Source: Grammothele lineata (Eukaryota; Basidiomycota; Agaricomycetes; Polyporales; Polyporaceae). From it: DNA of 52,879 nucleotides. The DNA lies in contig NDFF03000277.1 of NCBI GenBank assembly GCA_002150815.3, forward strand, positions 1 through 52,879, given 5' to 3'. Positions 35,161-47,326 of the stretch are shown one piece after another (positions within the stretch are counted from its first letter, which is position 1; every line of letters starts with the position of its first letter). A program made the position numbers and the translations under genes. Under the pieces are notes generated by a model. It was not told the origin of the DNA and ran no database searches. It saw nothing but the letters and a program-made list of their open reading frames with translations.

Positions 35161-35807
35161 TGTCTCTAGAGCTAGGGAATTTGTCGCGCAGATCCGGAAC
35201 AAGACGTTGGTAGCAGCTAGCACGATGATTACGAGTGCTCGAACACAAATGACTACCGGTACGCACCTGCAACCGTATGCTCGTGCGGAACGATCACAAC
35301 CGTCGCAGCCGCGAGCAAATTTTGGTACAGCCTAGACCACACCGTGTCTCTTGAGATGACAACCGCGGTATACCTCAAGAATTCGATGGTTGGGTACGTC
35401 GCGCGCAGTAATGTAAAGGTGGTGTTATGTGGTGTTCTGCGGTCCGGCTGATATGGTGGGGAGAAGCAGGCTCGTCGCCGCGGAGACCCAGTGAGAGGGG
35501 AGGTAAATGCGCTGTCAAAGAAGCTGGACACTCGGAAGCCTATCACAGAGACTAAGAGCGCAGTTCTAGAGAGACGGTTTCGAAGCGTGATAGGAGTCGT
35601 GGACTCAAGAAGAGCAACGCGCGAGTGTGATCATGAACGCGAGTCTTGGACGCGGACGCGGGCTTCCGCTCCGGGAGCCGGAGCCGATGTTACGTAAGCG
35701 CGGCTCGTTCGTACGCCGTCCCGACTGCGAGCCTTCGTCGCGACTCGCTGCTGCTTTTCTCCCTCTCTGGATTTCCTTTACCTGCTCACCACGGCTCGCT
35801 GATCCCA
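35161..35807. other. spacer between duplication units
   Basis: About 650 nt unique to this side of the junction, with no recognised gene. It may contain the breakpoint of the tandem duplication. Confidence 0.4.
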
Positions 35808-38340
35808 TGTCCGAACGACACTCACATGCGTCTTTCAACCCCCATCCGGTCTATACCCGCGCGGTGGACAAGCCACCGCACGCGGAACCTCTACGGGAGG
35901 TCAACAAGTTATCCCTTGGCGCGTTCGTCACCGCCCTTGTCCACTCGCACAATCTGGACGAAGCAGGAGCGTCTTGGTACCGAAACCTACGGGGTAAGTC
36001 GCTGCCCACTTTCGCGCGATCGTTCGTCTGTATCGCCCGCCCTCCATAGCGGCTCACCCGAGACATTCTAGTCATGAGCCTTTCAACGCATAGCACCCAG
36101 TACGAGCCCTCTAGCCCGACGCACGACCTGGATTTCCGCGAAAGATCAATTCTTTACGCTCGCTAGCGCACGGTCTAGAAATGCCGATCTCGTGCACATA
36201 TGTGAGCATTCTTCCCGTCTCCCAGGGCGCCCAAGTTTCGACCTTCTCCCTCACCATTAAGTAGTCCCGCCAAGTTTGTCTCGGAAATCCTGGCTCTCCC
36301 AAATTCTCGTATTCTGGTCGTACTATGTGGATCGCCGCCTCTACCGTGGATCTCTCCACCGCTGTCTTCCCGCCCGTCCGCCGTCATCTTGGTCGAAGCT
36401 CCGTCTCGGATCTCCATCATCGCCCCTTTCGTAGCGTCTAAATCTAGGCTACAGAAGACTTATCGCAATCCGTGTCCGTTGTAGAGGGTGTGCAGCGCCT
36501 GCGGCGGCGGGACTCGCAAGATGGCATGTTGGTACGGATGTAGGGAATGTGACGGCGAAATCGGGTGAGTGAATCCAGCTCCACGAATCTCATCCCCTCG
36601 TCTAAAATTCATATCGTAGTTCGCAGTAAAGCTTGCTAGCTAATACGAATGGGGCGATGAAACCGGCGCAGGCCGTCTCGCGATCGTGTCCATCAATGCG
36701 CGCATTGGGTACGTCGCCATTCCCTCCATCTATATCCTACCCTCACCCCGAGAGTCGCTCAATCCCTCTCCACCTGCATCCACAGGCCATGTTTTCCCGT
36801 CTCGCTGCGGGACACTCAGTGTACCTCGTAAGCGGATCCTGCAAGTCCTCCGTTACTGTGCGATAAGCCGTCCTGTTTCACTTTGAACCAGCACGCCCTC
36901 CGGGGCTTTACTGGATCAGCACCCGACTCTCATGACGAGATAATGCGAGGGCATCGTGAGCAAGATGGCCGGTACGTTTCTTGCACGTAGCGTGACGTCG
37001 TTCCATAGTTGCTCATACCCCTCTCTCGATATGGGTCTCCACGTCCCGGATCGTCCCAATAACGTTCGTTCATACTATCAGTTTTGACGGGCGAACGCCC
37101 CTGCCTTTCCCTCCTACTATCGCCGAGAGGAGGGGCACCGCCGCATTGGATCGCGTCCAGCGTCCCTTCTCTACGCCGACACCCTCACCACGACGATCCC
37201 CAAGATTCTCTACGAGCCCGTTTACGAGCTGGCCGTCGACGTCCTTAAGGATGTCAGTAAATAGCTCCATGAAACCGGCGGACTCAGGTGCGCCTTTGCG
37301 TTATTCTCCCTTGTCATGTACCACTGACCTAGGTGGCTCCTCTTTGACAGAATCCGAATTGACTCGCTCTCATCGATCGAGGCCGTCCTCTGCTCTGTGT
37401 GAGCTTGAACGGGCCTCGACGCGCAACTCACGTAAACGCTTCGCCTCAGGTTCACGTTCCCCCAGAAATTCTCCCCGGACGGCCTGACTTCTGATTTTCC
37501 TTTACCCACGGCATCGCTGCCGCCGACTTCGCTAGACGTCTCGTGAATGCGTGCAGATGCGCGATCCCCTCCCTCGTCCCAGATCATATCGTTCTCACGT
37601 CCGTGACTGCTCGCTTTGCAGGATCGCTTCGTTCTGGTCCTCCGTACTTGCGCTCGGCGGCCGGCTCAGGCTCCTTGGGTTTTGTGCGTCTGTTCTTATG
37701 CGGAATCCAAATAACGGCCTTCCACCCACAACCTCATCTCCGGGTTGATCGCAGAAAAATTCTTGCTAGGAATCGCGCGAATGGCTGGCGCTCTTCGCCC
37801 GTCCATGTACGTCTGACGTGTGTATCCCTTCGCGCCATTTCCCCTCAGTCGGACGCTAGGGTCATCTTCCTACCGTGGCACTGTGCTCGCGCCTGCTGTG
37901 TGGTTGAAACTCATTTCTCCTCCTGTTCACAGCCCCCGCATGCGCGGTTCGTGGCCGTCGACGAGTCAATATCGTACGCAATCAGGGTTAGCTAGGACAC
38001 TTATGAGCCATTCCAGCGCGTTCACTCCGGGCTTCGGCCACGGTGAATTCCCCAGTACAAGGGAGTCCGCTTCTAATTCCCGCCAGAACGCTCTCAGCAG
38101 TAAGTTTGTTTCCCTATTCCGACTCCGCTCCATTGTGGTATCAATCTAATGTACCGGAAGACCATACGACATTGATGCTCGTCGAGTGGTCTAGGCTCGT
38201 CTTCTCCTTGATCGAGGTCTCCTACTCAGTCTCTTAGATAGTCAGGCGATGCTCACGCTGTTTCCTGGACAGCTCTACGTATGCGTTCTTTCGTCGATCT
38301 TCTCCGCAATCATCCCTCAATTCGAGACATAATCTTACAA
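35808..38340 (+). pseudogene. decayed Cys-rich gene, copy B
   Basis: Counterpart of 26,230-28,560 and better preserved at its 5' end: starts MSERHSHASFNPHPVYT, then LSLGAFVTALVHSHNLDEAG and ASWYRNL, and after an intron VMSLSTHSTQYEPSSPTHD. The Cys-rich exon at 36,485-36,564 reads VCSACGGGTRKMACWYGCREC, with C-x2-C pairs plus one extra Cys, followed by GAGRLAIVSINARIG (about 36,660-36,705). The YADTLTTTIPKILYEP block (about 37,175) runs into TAG. Other stops interrupt frames that are open in copy A, and the reverse is also true. Family unknown. Because the two copies decay at different places, the gene may have been intact at the time of duplication. Confidence 0.5.
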
Positions 38341-38822
38341 CTGTGTGATCCAGTTGGAGAGTGGGCGTTATGATATGCGCGTCTGATCAGACGTTCTGCG
38401 GTGCATGGGGTAAGTTCTAGTAATCGTTGCATGTCGTAGACGAGTGGGCGGGGCTTCCCTTAATCCTGGGACAGGTTGGATGGCTGTGCGATAATGGCAG
38501 TGGAATATCAGTACTCTAGGCGTTTACAGAGTGGCGAGTGAGTATCGTTCCTATGGCGCCCTATTACGCCGTCTGCAAGGATGCAGAGCGAAACACCCGG
38601 GACGCTCGTGTGTGGTGGGCGGTGCAGCTTCAGTACAGCATGTGGCTTGGTCGCAACCATGCGAGAAGTATGAGGTATCCGTATACACACGTGTATCTGT
38701 CCACCTTATATCCCACGAGCCCACCGATGCAACGCGTACGCCGCAAAACATCGCAGACTATCACCTGTCGTCCGCATCCTCATCGCACACTCTACTATCG
38801 TCTCCTCACAACCGTTCTCGTC
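38341..38822. other. upstream region of F-box/WD40 copy B
   Basis: Aligned with 28,561-29,061. About 120 nt between 38,630 and 38,750 are strongly conserved between copies and likely include promoter elements. No coding sequence supported. Confidence 0.4.
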
Positions 38823-41343
38823 ATGCCACCCCGCGTCCCCATTGAGGTTGCGGAGAACGTCATCGACCACCTCTCCCCCGAGGAGGACCGCGAGGAACAG
38901 TTAATCCTATATGGCCCCAAGTACATCGATTACCCCTACATCCTCAACTCTACCACGCTCCAAAATTGCTCCTTGGTATGCCGGAACTGGAGAATCAGAA
39001 GCCGCATCCACCTCTTCAATACTGTCTTCCTTGATGAGGGCTGGAAGCTCGTTAGTCTCCTCAATCTCTTTAGGAGCGCACCGGAGATACAGAGCTTTGT
39101 CAGAACGCTTAGTTTATGGATGGGGGATATTAGCCATTCCCAAGATGCGGCTATCTTGACACTTCTACCTCGTATGCCAAATCTACGCTTCTTGGTTTGG
39201 GTCGATCTATCCGACTACGATACCCACCACCTTCCCCCGCTTCGACCTCACTCGCGCGCTGTTATGTACACATCGGCCATCCACCGCCTGCATCTCGGAC
39301 CAACAGTTTTGATTGGCATTGATGACTTCGCGCGAATGATCATCTCACTCCCTCACCTGCAAGATCTCTCGTGTGAAGACATTCAATGCGATTCTTCAAG
39401 TAAACACGTATTGAAGGGTCGTCAAGCGAAACAGATAGGCCATTCAATGCGTCGTTTGTCAGTGCTGCGAGTAAGTCACCTACAGTGTATGATCACATTG
39501 ATCCCAATTCTGAGTTTAGTCACTTTAGCTCGGTGGTCTAATCCACAGAGATGTAGTCAATCTTCTGCTTCAGTCTTCGGAGCTGCGACATCTGCAAGAG
39601 CTGACAATTGCGTATCGTCTGAATAGGGAATACTCAGCTTGTATGTGATTTCTTTATCACCCTAACCTCATATTCTAAACTGCTGTCCTTGGGTTCAAGC
39701 TTATGATGGGCTGCATCTTCACGGACAGTTCAGCGATCTCCGCTTCATCAGATCCTGTATAGATCTATACGACCTTGGTGACGGAGTTGTAGACAAACCG
39801 GAACGCCTCCATGAAATGCTTACCCTGGTCCTCTCTCCAGTTTTGACCGGTGATGCTGTATTCCCGGTGCTGCGTCGACTCTTTCTTTTCATTCGTCATG
39901 CGGAGGTCAAACACATGGGAACTGTATTCTCTCATGGGACGGTCATGCTGAAATTTCAAGAGCTTGAAAAAGCCCTCTTGTCCCGTCAACGATTTGCGTT
40001 ATGTACTTTGGCAATATATCTTCCGGATACCAAGCTCAATCAAAAGGATTTGTACATTCAGACGTTCATCAAACTCCTTCCCCAGCTGCACAAACACAAT
40101 TTGCTAAAAGTAGAATGTTTCTCGTGTGAGTCCCATACACAATAGTATACACATCTTCTGCTCATTGTTCTACACAGCAATCCTCTCTCCGTGTAAAGGA
40201 CATACTGGCCCAGTTGGAGTGGTTGCAACTTCGGCATCACCCTCACCTATGATAGCCACCGCAAACAGTAGGGATGATCACCTCGAGGCACTGCTTTGGG
40301 ACGCTAGATCAGGGGAAGTCCTCCATTATTGGCCGCTGAGCAACCCTGATGGGAGACGGATATTCACACCGACTATTGCACTATCTCCGAATGGCGAACA
40401 CATTGCCGCAGCGTATGCCCATGAGTATGCGGCCGAGGTCAAGGTTTGGTCCTGCCTTACGGGGGAGTTGACCTGGAATTCTCGAGAACTCGCCGGAATC
40501 CGAGTAGATGGCCTCGCATGGTCCCCTGATGGTTCGCTCCTCGCATCTTGGTCACACAGCGGTGGCAACGCCTCGCTATGGAACCTACAGTCGTATGATC
40601 CACACCTAATGATATCGACAAATCTCATGGGTTTCGTTCATCATCTGTCTTTCTCCCCCTACGGCTCATGGTTGATGTGCACAGGCTCCGATGGGCTTGG
40701 CATCTGGGACGCTCGAACCGGAATACATTGGGCAAATCTGACCTACCAGGACATGACAACTTGGTTTCCACATCATCTTCCCATGAGTTCCTCGAAGGCG
40801 GCTACTTTTTGTGAAGACAGCAGCTCAGTAATTGTGGTCACCGAGGGCATACGAGTCTTCCAATGGAACTTCCTTATAGACAGCATACAAGTCCTCTACA
40901 TCAGTTCCAGCATCATGACCTTCTCTCGTTATTGTGGATACGCTGTGATCTCCAGATACGGAGGTCGTATCGCGTGGGCGCACAAAGACAACGAAGAATG
41001 GAGGGTGTACATTATGGATACTGCACAAGGATTAGAGAGCATCGTCGCTCTCGATGGCTTGAAGCAGATAGATCGTCAGGAGCACTACGCAATATCTCCA
41101 GATGGACGATATATTGCTTCCCCTACGACGAACAATTTCTTGTGTTTATGGACAGCACACGATGGGAAATGTGTTTCCAGGATATCAAAACAGCCCCCGC
41201 TAGACGAAGAGAGACATCCAGCGTACTCGAACATCCATGTATTCACGGACGACAGTCAGTACCTCGTTTCCGGATCACAAAATGGGGCGGTGTATATTAT
41301 GAACATCAGGGATCTCATTGCCGAAGGGCATCGATATCTATGA
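38823..41343 (+). CDS. F-box protein with C-terminal WD40 repeats, intact copy B
   Basis: Four exons (38823-39470, 39529-39640, 39700-40125, 40178-41343) sum exactly to 783 codons. Residues 1-50 form an F-box: RVPIEVAENVIDHLSPEEDRE, then LQNCSLVCRNWRIRSRIHLF. Residues about 60-400 are Leu-rich: LLPRMPNLRFLVW, LPHLQDLSCEDI, LQELTIAYRLN, VLRRLFLFIRH. From about residue 395 there are WD40 blades: CKGHTGPVG, IALSPNGEHIAAAY with VKVWSCLTGE, LAWSPDGSLLASWS with ASLWNLQ, LSFSPYGSWLMCTGSDGLGIWD, and AISPDGRYIAS with LCLWTAHDGK; the last reads YLVSGSQNGAVYIMN. The junction SSILSPCKG is made by an intron at the same place in copy A. Predicted SCF substrate receptor with a beta-propeller as target-binding end; no homologue named. 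The F-box/LRR-like/WD40 order is unusual. Confidence 0.8.
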
Positions 41344-43845
41344 GACATCAGTGAGTACGTGGACCTCATGGTACCATGGGCGCAAAAATTGATATCTTTC
41401 GGCACAGGTTGACAAAAATTCAACATGGTGCGCAGTCCGTGAGCCGTAGCCAGTTTGTACTCGATGTTATGTTGAGACTCATGGCACTTACAGTTGAAGC
41501 TTCACAACAATTCCGCGCGTTCACGCTGGCGCTTGAGAAAGGGAAGAAACTACGCTTTTGAAGGAGGACTCAGGTGGACACTGCAAAGACATACATGTGC
41601 TCGAGCCTCGCATTCTCTCGTTCAGATGCTGTCTCGGTCAATCAATATCTTCTCGCTTATATTCGACGACACGATTGCACGGGGAAAGGAACCTTCGGCC
41701 CCCTGCGCAACGCACGCCAGAACTCTGCGCATCTTCCACAAGTTGTCCAAGCATTGAAGCTGAGATTGCGATTGATAGTATAAAAGGTATTCGATGGAAA
41801 ACACTATACTAGAACCAAGACTCACTTTTTAAGGACGTCGAGGGGATGGACTCCATGAGCTTGGCCATGGACGTTTGAACAGGGCCCGTTGGCATCGCTT
41901 CGATGCCTGGGGTTGTTGCGCAGAGCATGTTCTTGATATCTCCTGCGTCAGACAAATATGTGGAGGGAATTACGGTCCACAGCACGTATCCGTAGTGCCC
42001 GTGTCTCTCTGAGCTACTCGCAGAGGCGAAGGCGGGCGGTCAGGTCGCGTTGGCGAATTACTTACCCCTGTCGACCAAGCTGCGGCGGTATGTTTCGTGA
42101 GACTGAACGGCCTGCGGTAGCTGGGGAAAGACGTGGACAAAATCGAACAGCTTGTCCTCACGCAATCATGGGCGTACTTACTAGCGAATGTCGCGCAGAA
42201 TGCGACCATCCACCTGCCAAGTTCGCGACGACTCGGACTCTAGGAGCCAGATATAAGAAATTAAGGACAAGTATAAAGTGATACGAGATTCGAGAGGATA
42301 TACTCACTTGAAACTCGACCACAGAATGTCTACCTACAGCCGTGCAGAACGGGGCTATCGATGAAAGAGTCGATCGAGCCATCGCGCTTCAAGTCAGGAC
42401 TCGAAAGCGTGATTACGTCATCCCGCGTCTTTCGGAGTGCGCATCAACGGCTCGGTCGCTCTGGTCGCTCTCCTCTGTCTTTCGGTCTCCGGCCCTCACA
42501 CCAATGGTACTTCGACTTGACGCTGCGAACGGCTACTCTCAGTGAAGAATTTACCACGTTCTTTCGGCTTCTTTTGGCTTCATTCGACTCAGAAAGACCG
42601 TAGGCCTCTATCTCAGCCTGCGCCGGGCACCCGAGTCCGCAAGTCTTCTTCAAGCACGTTCATCCAGAACCCGTTTACCAGGAGACTGTAGTATCGCACT
42701 GGTGACATTGGAGTTCTTGGTGGGTACGTTGTGATCTGTATCTTTGCACCCCCATTCGTCCTTCCCATGCCCTCATTACCCTCATTACGGGTTGGCACGG
42801 CGGGATTTAGCTGTCAGTTCTCTGACCTGTATTCCGTAGTGTGAAACCCCCTCCCTGAGTAACGCCTTCTTCGCACCGTGGACAAGGCTTTAGTAACTCC
42901 CCCAAACCTCTGCTGCCAATACTGGCTATCATCTGTCGCAAGACATCCGACTTCCTTGCGCGGGATCAACCCGGTTCGTCAGCCCAACGCCAGCTAATAG
43001 TTCACTCCTTTTCGATACCTCCCTTCCTCCCTGCTGTTCAACCAATTGCTACCGCTGAAGATCCGTTGTCATACCTGTGCGGTCATACGGGGATACTCCG
43101 CTTCCCTGCACCATCCCCGGAGTTCAGTCGCCCGCCCCCCATCACTCTCTCCCCTTCGCCACTCACTTTTCTCTGGGCGCTGCTCGATGAATGGGATCAA
43201 GCTCGTTTGTCAGGGGACTAAGGGAGGATCTCAGGCTGGACACTGCATAGGGCGGGGTACGCGGATCGGGTTGTGACGATGCGAGACGAACGTCTGGTGA
43301 GTCACTCTTTCCTGCAGCCTTTTCTTAGCTGGTTTCATGGACTGTCCGGGATTAGCTCCTCAAACTCATACCGGTGAAAGGAGCCGTCACGGACATCGCC
43401 TGCGATCGCCCGATTGGTCCGTCAACGTCCCTTGCTTGACGTATGTTGTATTCTAGCTCTGAGTCGCACGTTTCTCCGGATGCACACGCGTTGATGCACT
43501 GTCCCCATCGCATGTCTTCAGACGCGACCTTGCCCCCGTTCGCGGGCTCACGTACTCTTTCTAATCGTGTCCATATACGCTGTCTCGATACCTCGTCCAA
43601 TATCCGAATGTGCAACTTCCATTCAATCACCGCAACTCGACCGCACCAGCCTTCTCCTATCCGCTGTAGTCTCCGGATCCCATTCTCACTAGTCTCACAT
43701 TCTACGCTCCCCGAGCTATGCGCGATCCGCCGATCGACATGGGCCACTGCGGCACTGCCCATGACGAAACCGGATGGCGTCCGGCGCTTCCTAAATTCGC
43801 GTTGAACCCGAACCGCCACCTGCGCATTTCGCACCCGGGACCGCC
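41344..43845 (+). other. no intact gene; decayed exons shared with copy A
   Basis: About 2.5 kb aligned with 31,567-34,095. A 61-codon frame at 41,376-41,561 (QFVLDVMLRLMALTVEA, ending EKGKKLRF) is open here but broken in copy A. The DVEGMDSMSLAMDV piece ends in TGA where copy A continues. No gene model is supported. Confidence 0.35.
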
Positions 43846-44808
43846 ATGTCAAGCATCCTCACTGTGTCGCAGACCTGGAAAGGTTTCGCGAATATTAAGT
43901 CCCTGGTCGTTTTGTGCGCTACTCCTTTGCATATCGCCCCCTATCAGCTAATCATACTTGATCTTCCGCAGCGGGGATTCCTTCTCCACCGTCGGATACA
44001 GCTCCAGCGACCCACCGCCGTCCGCTGAAGAACCGCTCGGAATCCCATTCCCCGGCCTCACCTCTTGCGAAAGCGTCGACGAAGCCACGAAAACGGTCAC
44101 CTACGAGCCAAACTGGGTCGGCCACCTCGTCCGATCAGTCAACGCCCACCGCACTCCCGATACCGCACTACGCGTGTTCGACTACGCAATCAGCGGGGAT
44201 ACCATTGCGCGCATGAAGCTCTGGCAAGTCCGGCGCGAGTTCCTCCCTCACGCCGGCGCGGCGCAGTCGTGGGGCAGTGCGGAGACGGCGCTGTTCGTGA
44301 CATGGATCGGGATCAATGACTGTACGTGGAACATACGACTGAAGGCGGATTCGGCGAAGGCGAGCTTCGTGGATCTGTTCAAGGCGCAGGAGGAGCTGTA
44401 TGGGGTGGGGGCGAGGAACTTTTGCTTGGTGGACGTGCCGCCGGTGCACACGTTCCCGGGAGGTACGCTCTGCAGTATTGCGTCCTGAGTTGACTCTGAC
44501 GTGACATGCTCTCCGTAGGTCCGAAGACGCCGCGGGCTCGCGACGCGTACATCGCGTGGAACCCCATGCTCAGAGAGTACGCCGAGAAGTTCAGCGCCAC
44601 CCACCCGGACGCGACCGTCTTCATCTTCTCGTCGTGGGACGTGTTTTCGCGCGTCCTCGCTGATCCCACCTCGTGCGGCATGGCGCAGGGTGTTGAGCGT
44701 GCGGCGCTGTTCGTCGATGGTTTCCACCCCTCTTCCGAGTTCCATGCGGTGTTTGCGCGCGAGTTTCTGACGTATGTAGATGGCGTCCCTGCTTATTCCG
44801 CGGAGTGA
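43846..44808 (+). CDS. SGNH/GDSL carbohydrate esterase, copy B
   Basis: Tandem paralogue of 34,096-35,061 with identical exon structure (43846-43913, 43972-44462, 44519-44808; 282 residues). Block I VVFGDSFSTVGY, block III WIGINDCTWN and the end motif VDGFHPSSEFHAVF are all intact, so the catalytic Ser, Asp and His are present. Differences from copy A are mostly conservative. The biggest is in the 3' part (LADPTSCGMAQGVER against LADPPTGGFAQDVER), and the last residues are AYSAE. No signal peptide. Likely acetyl-group removal from sugars (CE16-like), by family. Confidence 0.85.
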
Positions 44809-44834
44809 TAAGGATGTACAGTATAATTCAGGTG

Positions 44835-44915
44835 AAATTGAAGTTGGCCAGTACCGGATTCGAACCTCTGCCGCGCGCTTATCGTTCCGCCGTCCTATGC
44901 TCTCGCTCAGCAAGC
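44835..44915 (-). other. tRNA-like element with B-box, copy B
   Basis: Minus strand GGTTCGAATCCGG with ttgctgagcga about 45 nt before it, in the same place relative to the esterase as the copy A element. No complete cloverleaf could be drawn. Confidence 0.35.
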
Positions 44916-46292
44916 GTTGGTTGAACTACCCTCGCTTCCTTGTGAATCCTTCCCGTTCACGCCATATTGAGGGTGTTGTATCATGCAGATCCATCGTGTA
45001 CGACCATACGTACGCCTGGTCAACCATGGTACCGCGGCGCACGTACGGGCTCGCCGCGTCAAGGTCTAACATCGTAGGGCCCCCCTCGCTACGCCCCTTC
45101 TCCGCCCGACAAGCGACAGTTCTATCTGGAAGGCACGAATCTCAGCTGGAACACGCACCTAGGTGCGACATTCTGCCCCTGATGTTGAGTCCGCTCTGAT
45201 CGTCTGCGCCCCTTTGTAGTGGAGACCCGGATCGAATCGCCGACTCACCGATGTTTCTCGACGAGTATCGAGTGGAATTTTCAAGAAGTCGGTCAATAAC
45301 GGCGACCTCCAAGCCTGTCTCCAACCCAAAAACTTGGTGTACCTTGGGCAGTGGCTGCCGCCGTACTCGATATCGGAACCATACCGCTCCAATGAATGGC
45401 TCATCTCGGGACGCGCAAGGCATGAATGATGCAAACCTGGTCACTAACGTAGTGGAAACAAGCCTTTCGCCGTCGTATCTCAATACCCTTAGAGCATTCT
45501 GAACGTCATATACCGGAGACCGGTATGACCGGTTCTATGTTTATGACTGAAACACTCGGCGATGTAGGTTCCCTTCGCCGACCACAATGCACTTGACGCG
45601 GATCCAGAGTCTAGCTTCATACACCGTGACTTTTGTCCGGAGGCACACCGTGATACAAAGTCCACCGTTCCGCGTATAGCCATCCAATCGTACGAGTCTA
45701 CTAGAAAAGCTAAACCTAGATTGGCGTTAGAATCCGTTATGTAGAGTAACCAACGGCATGCGAAATAAAGGCATCGGGCAGGGGGCTGTGGCCGAGGTTT
45801 GGTGTCCTTCTCTAGCGTTTTCCGCTGCGGTGCGGCCGGCTCGAATTCTTGAGCGAGTGAAATTGAGCGTTGAGATCGGTCAAAGTTTCGCGGCGAGCCA
45901 AATATAACGTCGCGGCGCTGGAATAAACCCAGAGTTAGCACAGACTATGAACCGCGCACTTGACTATGGCGTTAGTTGAATGTGACTCATAGCAGTGGAC
46001 CATATAAGGGTCATTGCGCGTCAGCACAATCGTCGCATAGAAAGGCGCGGTAAGGATACGATCTCGGTTGTTAGTGTCCATGGACTGCTGGCGATGATGA
46101 TTGCTTGCAATCAGATTCCGCGGAGCCTAAGGCACTGCCCGAATTCAACGGGGAGCTCCACAGTATGAACGCCGTACCGGGAGAGATGTAACGTTAAAGT
46201 CACGGCACATCAGACTCCGCACTGCGCATCTTGCTCCATACGGCTTACAACAGTGCGTTGTTCTCGCATATGCCCATATGATCGACTATAGT
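44916..46292. other. intergenic, no convincing gene
   Basis: About 1.4 kb. A 150-codon minus frame (45,489-45,941) and an 83-codon plus frame (45,251-45,502) are open but show no domain and no intron-supported continuation. Confidence 0.4.
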
Positions 46293-46700
46293 CTAGTAGT
46301 CCAGAAACCTCTGAATCAGGGCCGCCACAAGGAGCGCCAGGATGCCCCAACCGGAGGTTAGAGAAGCACTCTTGGTTCTAAAATTACCCTGGTACTGTCG
46401 GCATGCATGCAGTGCGTGCTTTGCGTCGCGTAAGACCGTGCCTGCGAATAGCTCATAAGCGGCAGCCAGCGAAGAAAACGCCGTATGACTGTCGATACTG
46501 TTGACGAGAACTTCGGCCGCAGTGTTGGACTGACCTCAGATGATGTGCATAAGAGCTCACATTGGCAGCCTGCTTGAAAGCCGCGGACGAAGGTACCGTC
46601 GGACCGATAAACTGTCGGGCCTGTGTGACCGAAACGGTGGTTCCTCAGTGAAGAACGTTACACGCACAGCTGGACGTCAGCGCCGGGGACCAGAATCTAC
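46293..46700 (-). CDS. candidate small protein with C-terminal membrane segment (partial model)
   Basis: Last exon 46,529-46,293 reads SNTAAEVLVNSIDSHTAF, SLAAAYELFAGTVLRDAKHAL, then the hydrophobic tail GWGILALLVAALIQRFLDY and a stop. An upstream frame gives GTTVSVTQARQFIGP and SSAAFKQAAN before a GTGAGC donor. The intron between them would be only 31 nt, which is too short, so the real junction is uncertain. A further 5' exon may lie around 46,730-46,850 (MDGVIGHETTWITERTVQ). The composition is protein-like and the tail suggests a tail-anchored membrane protein. Family not recognised. Confidence 0.35.
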
Positions 46701-46929
46701 TGTTACGTCACCGTTATGTCACACCGTGACCCGGCTGCCTGACGCTGAGCAACTTGAGTCGCGGGGTGACGTTGAACGGTTCGCTCCGTGATCCAGGTCG
46801 TCTCGTGTCCAATAACCCCGTCCATTGCAACCTCTTCCCCCAAATCGACCCTTGGACAACCCTTCATTGCTCCGAAGAGTCCCTTCGTCACCCAACTGTT
46901 CTATTCTAGAGTCTCTTGTCCGTTTCACC

Positions 46930-47326
46930 GTGACCTCAACCTCTTGCCAGCGTAGCCCCGGCGATCACGTACAGTCACTGGTCTGTCTCTGCTTCACTCT
47001 CAGACAGTATCCCCTCACCGTCTGGTCGGTCTGCAGCTCCAGATATGTGGGGATGACTTTGACGCACGCAAGGTTACCGGGAATGTCTGGCGGATCCTAG
47101 CATTGTAGGGACCGGCATGAAATCCATGCCGTCTCGACTCCGCTGGTTAAATCTCCCCTCCCTGATAGACCGACATTTTAAACCGAGCGACCGAACCGGG
47201 GTAATTGAGGCGGGCGATTCGCCTCTACGGCATTCGAAGTTTGTACCGGTGCGCCCCGTCTATATAACTCAACCTATGGTGGTCGCATCCTTCAGACCAC
47301 TCACGATCGGCTCCCCCAGCTCACCC
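46930..47326. other. upstream region of P450 gene 2
   Basis: No coding sequence recognised. TATATAA at 47,261-47,267 lies about 60 nt before the P450 start and is a good core promoter candidate. Confidence 0.4.
47261..47267 (+). promoter_or_regulatory. candidate TATA box of P450 gene 2
   Basis: TATATAA about 60 nt upstream of the start codon at 47,327. Confidence 0.4.

Larger units (their letters stand above)
35808..44880 (+). repeat. segmental duplication, unit B
   Basis: Right unit of the tandem duplication described for 26,230-35,110. Gene order and orientation are identical. The left boundary lies close to the ATG at 35,808; the right boundary lies shortly after the tRNA-like element near 44,880. 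Confidence 0.85.

Noticed and set aside
45489..45941. 150-codon open frame on the minus strand
   Set aside because: Composition unlike neighbouring genes, no recognisable motif, and no splice-supported continuation.
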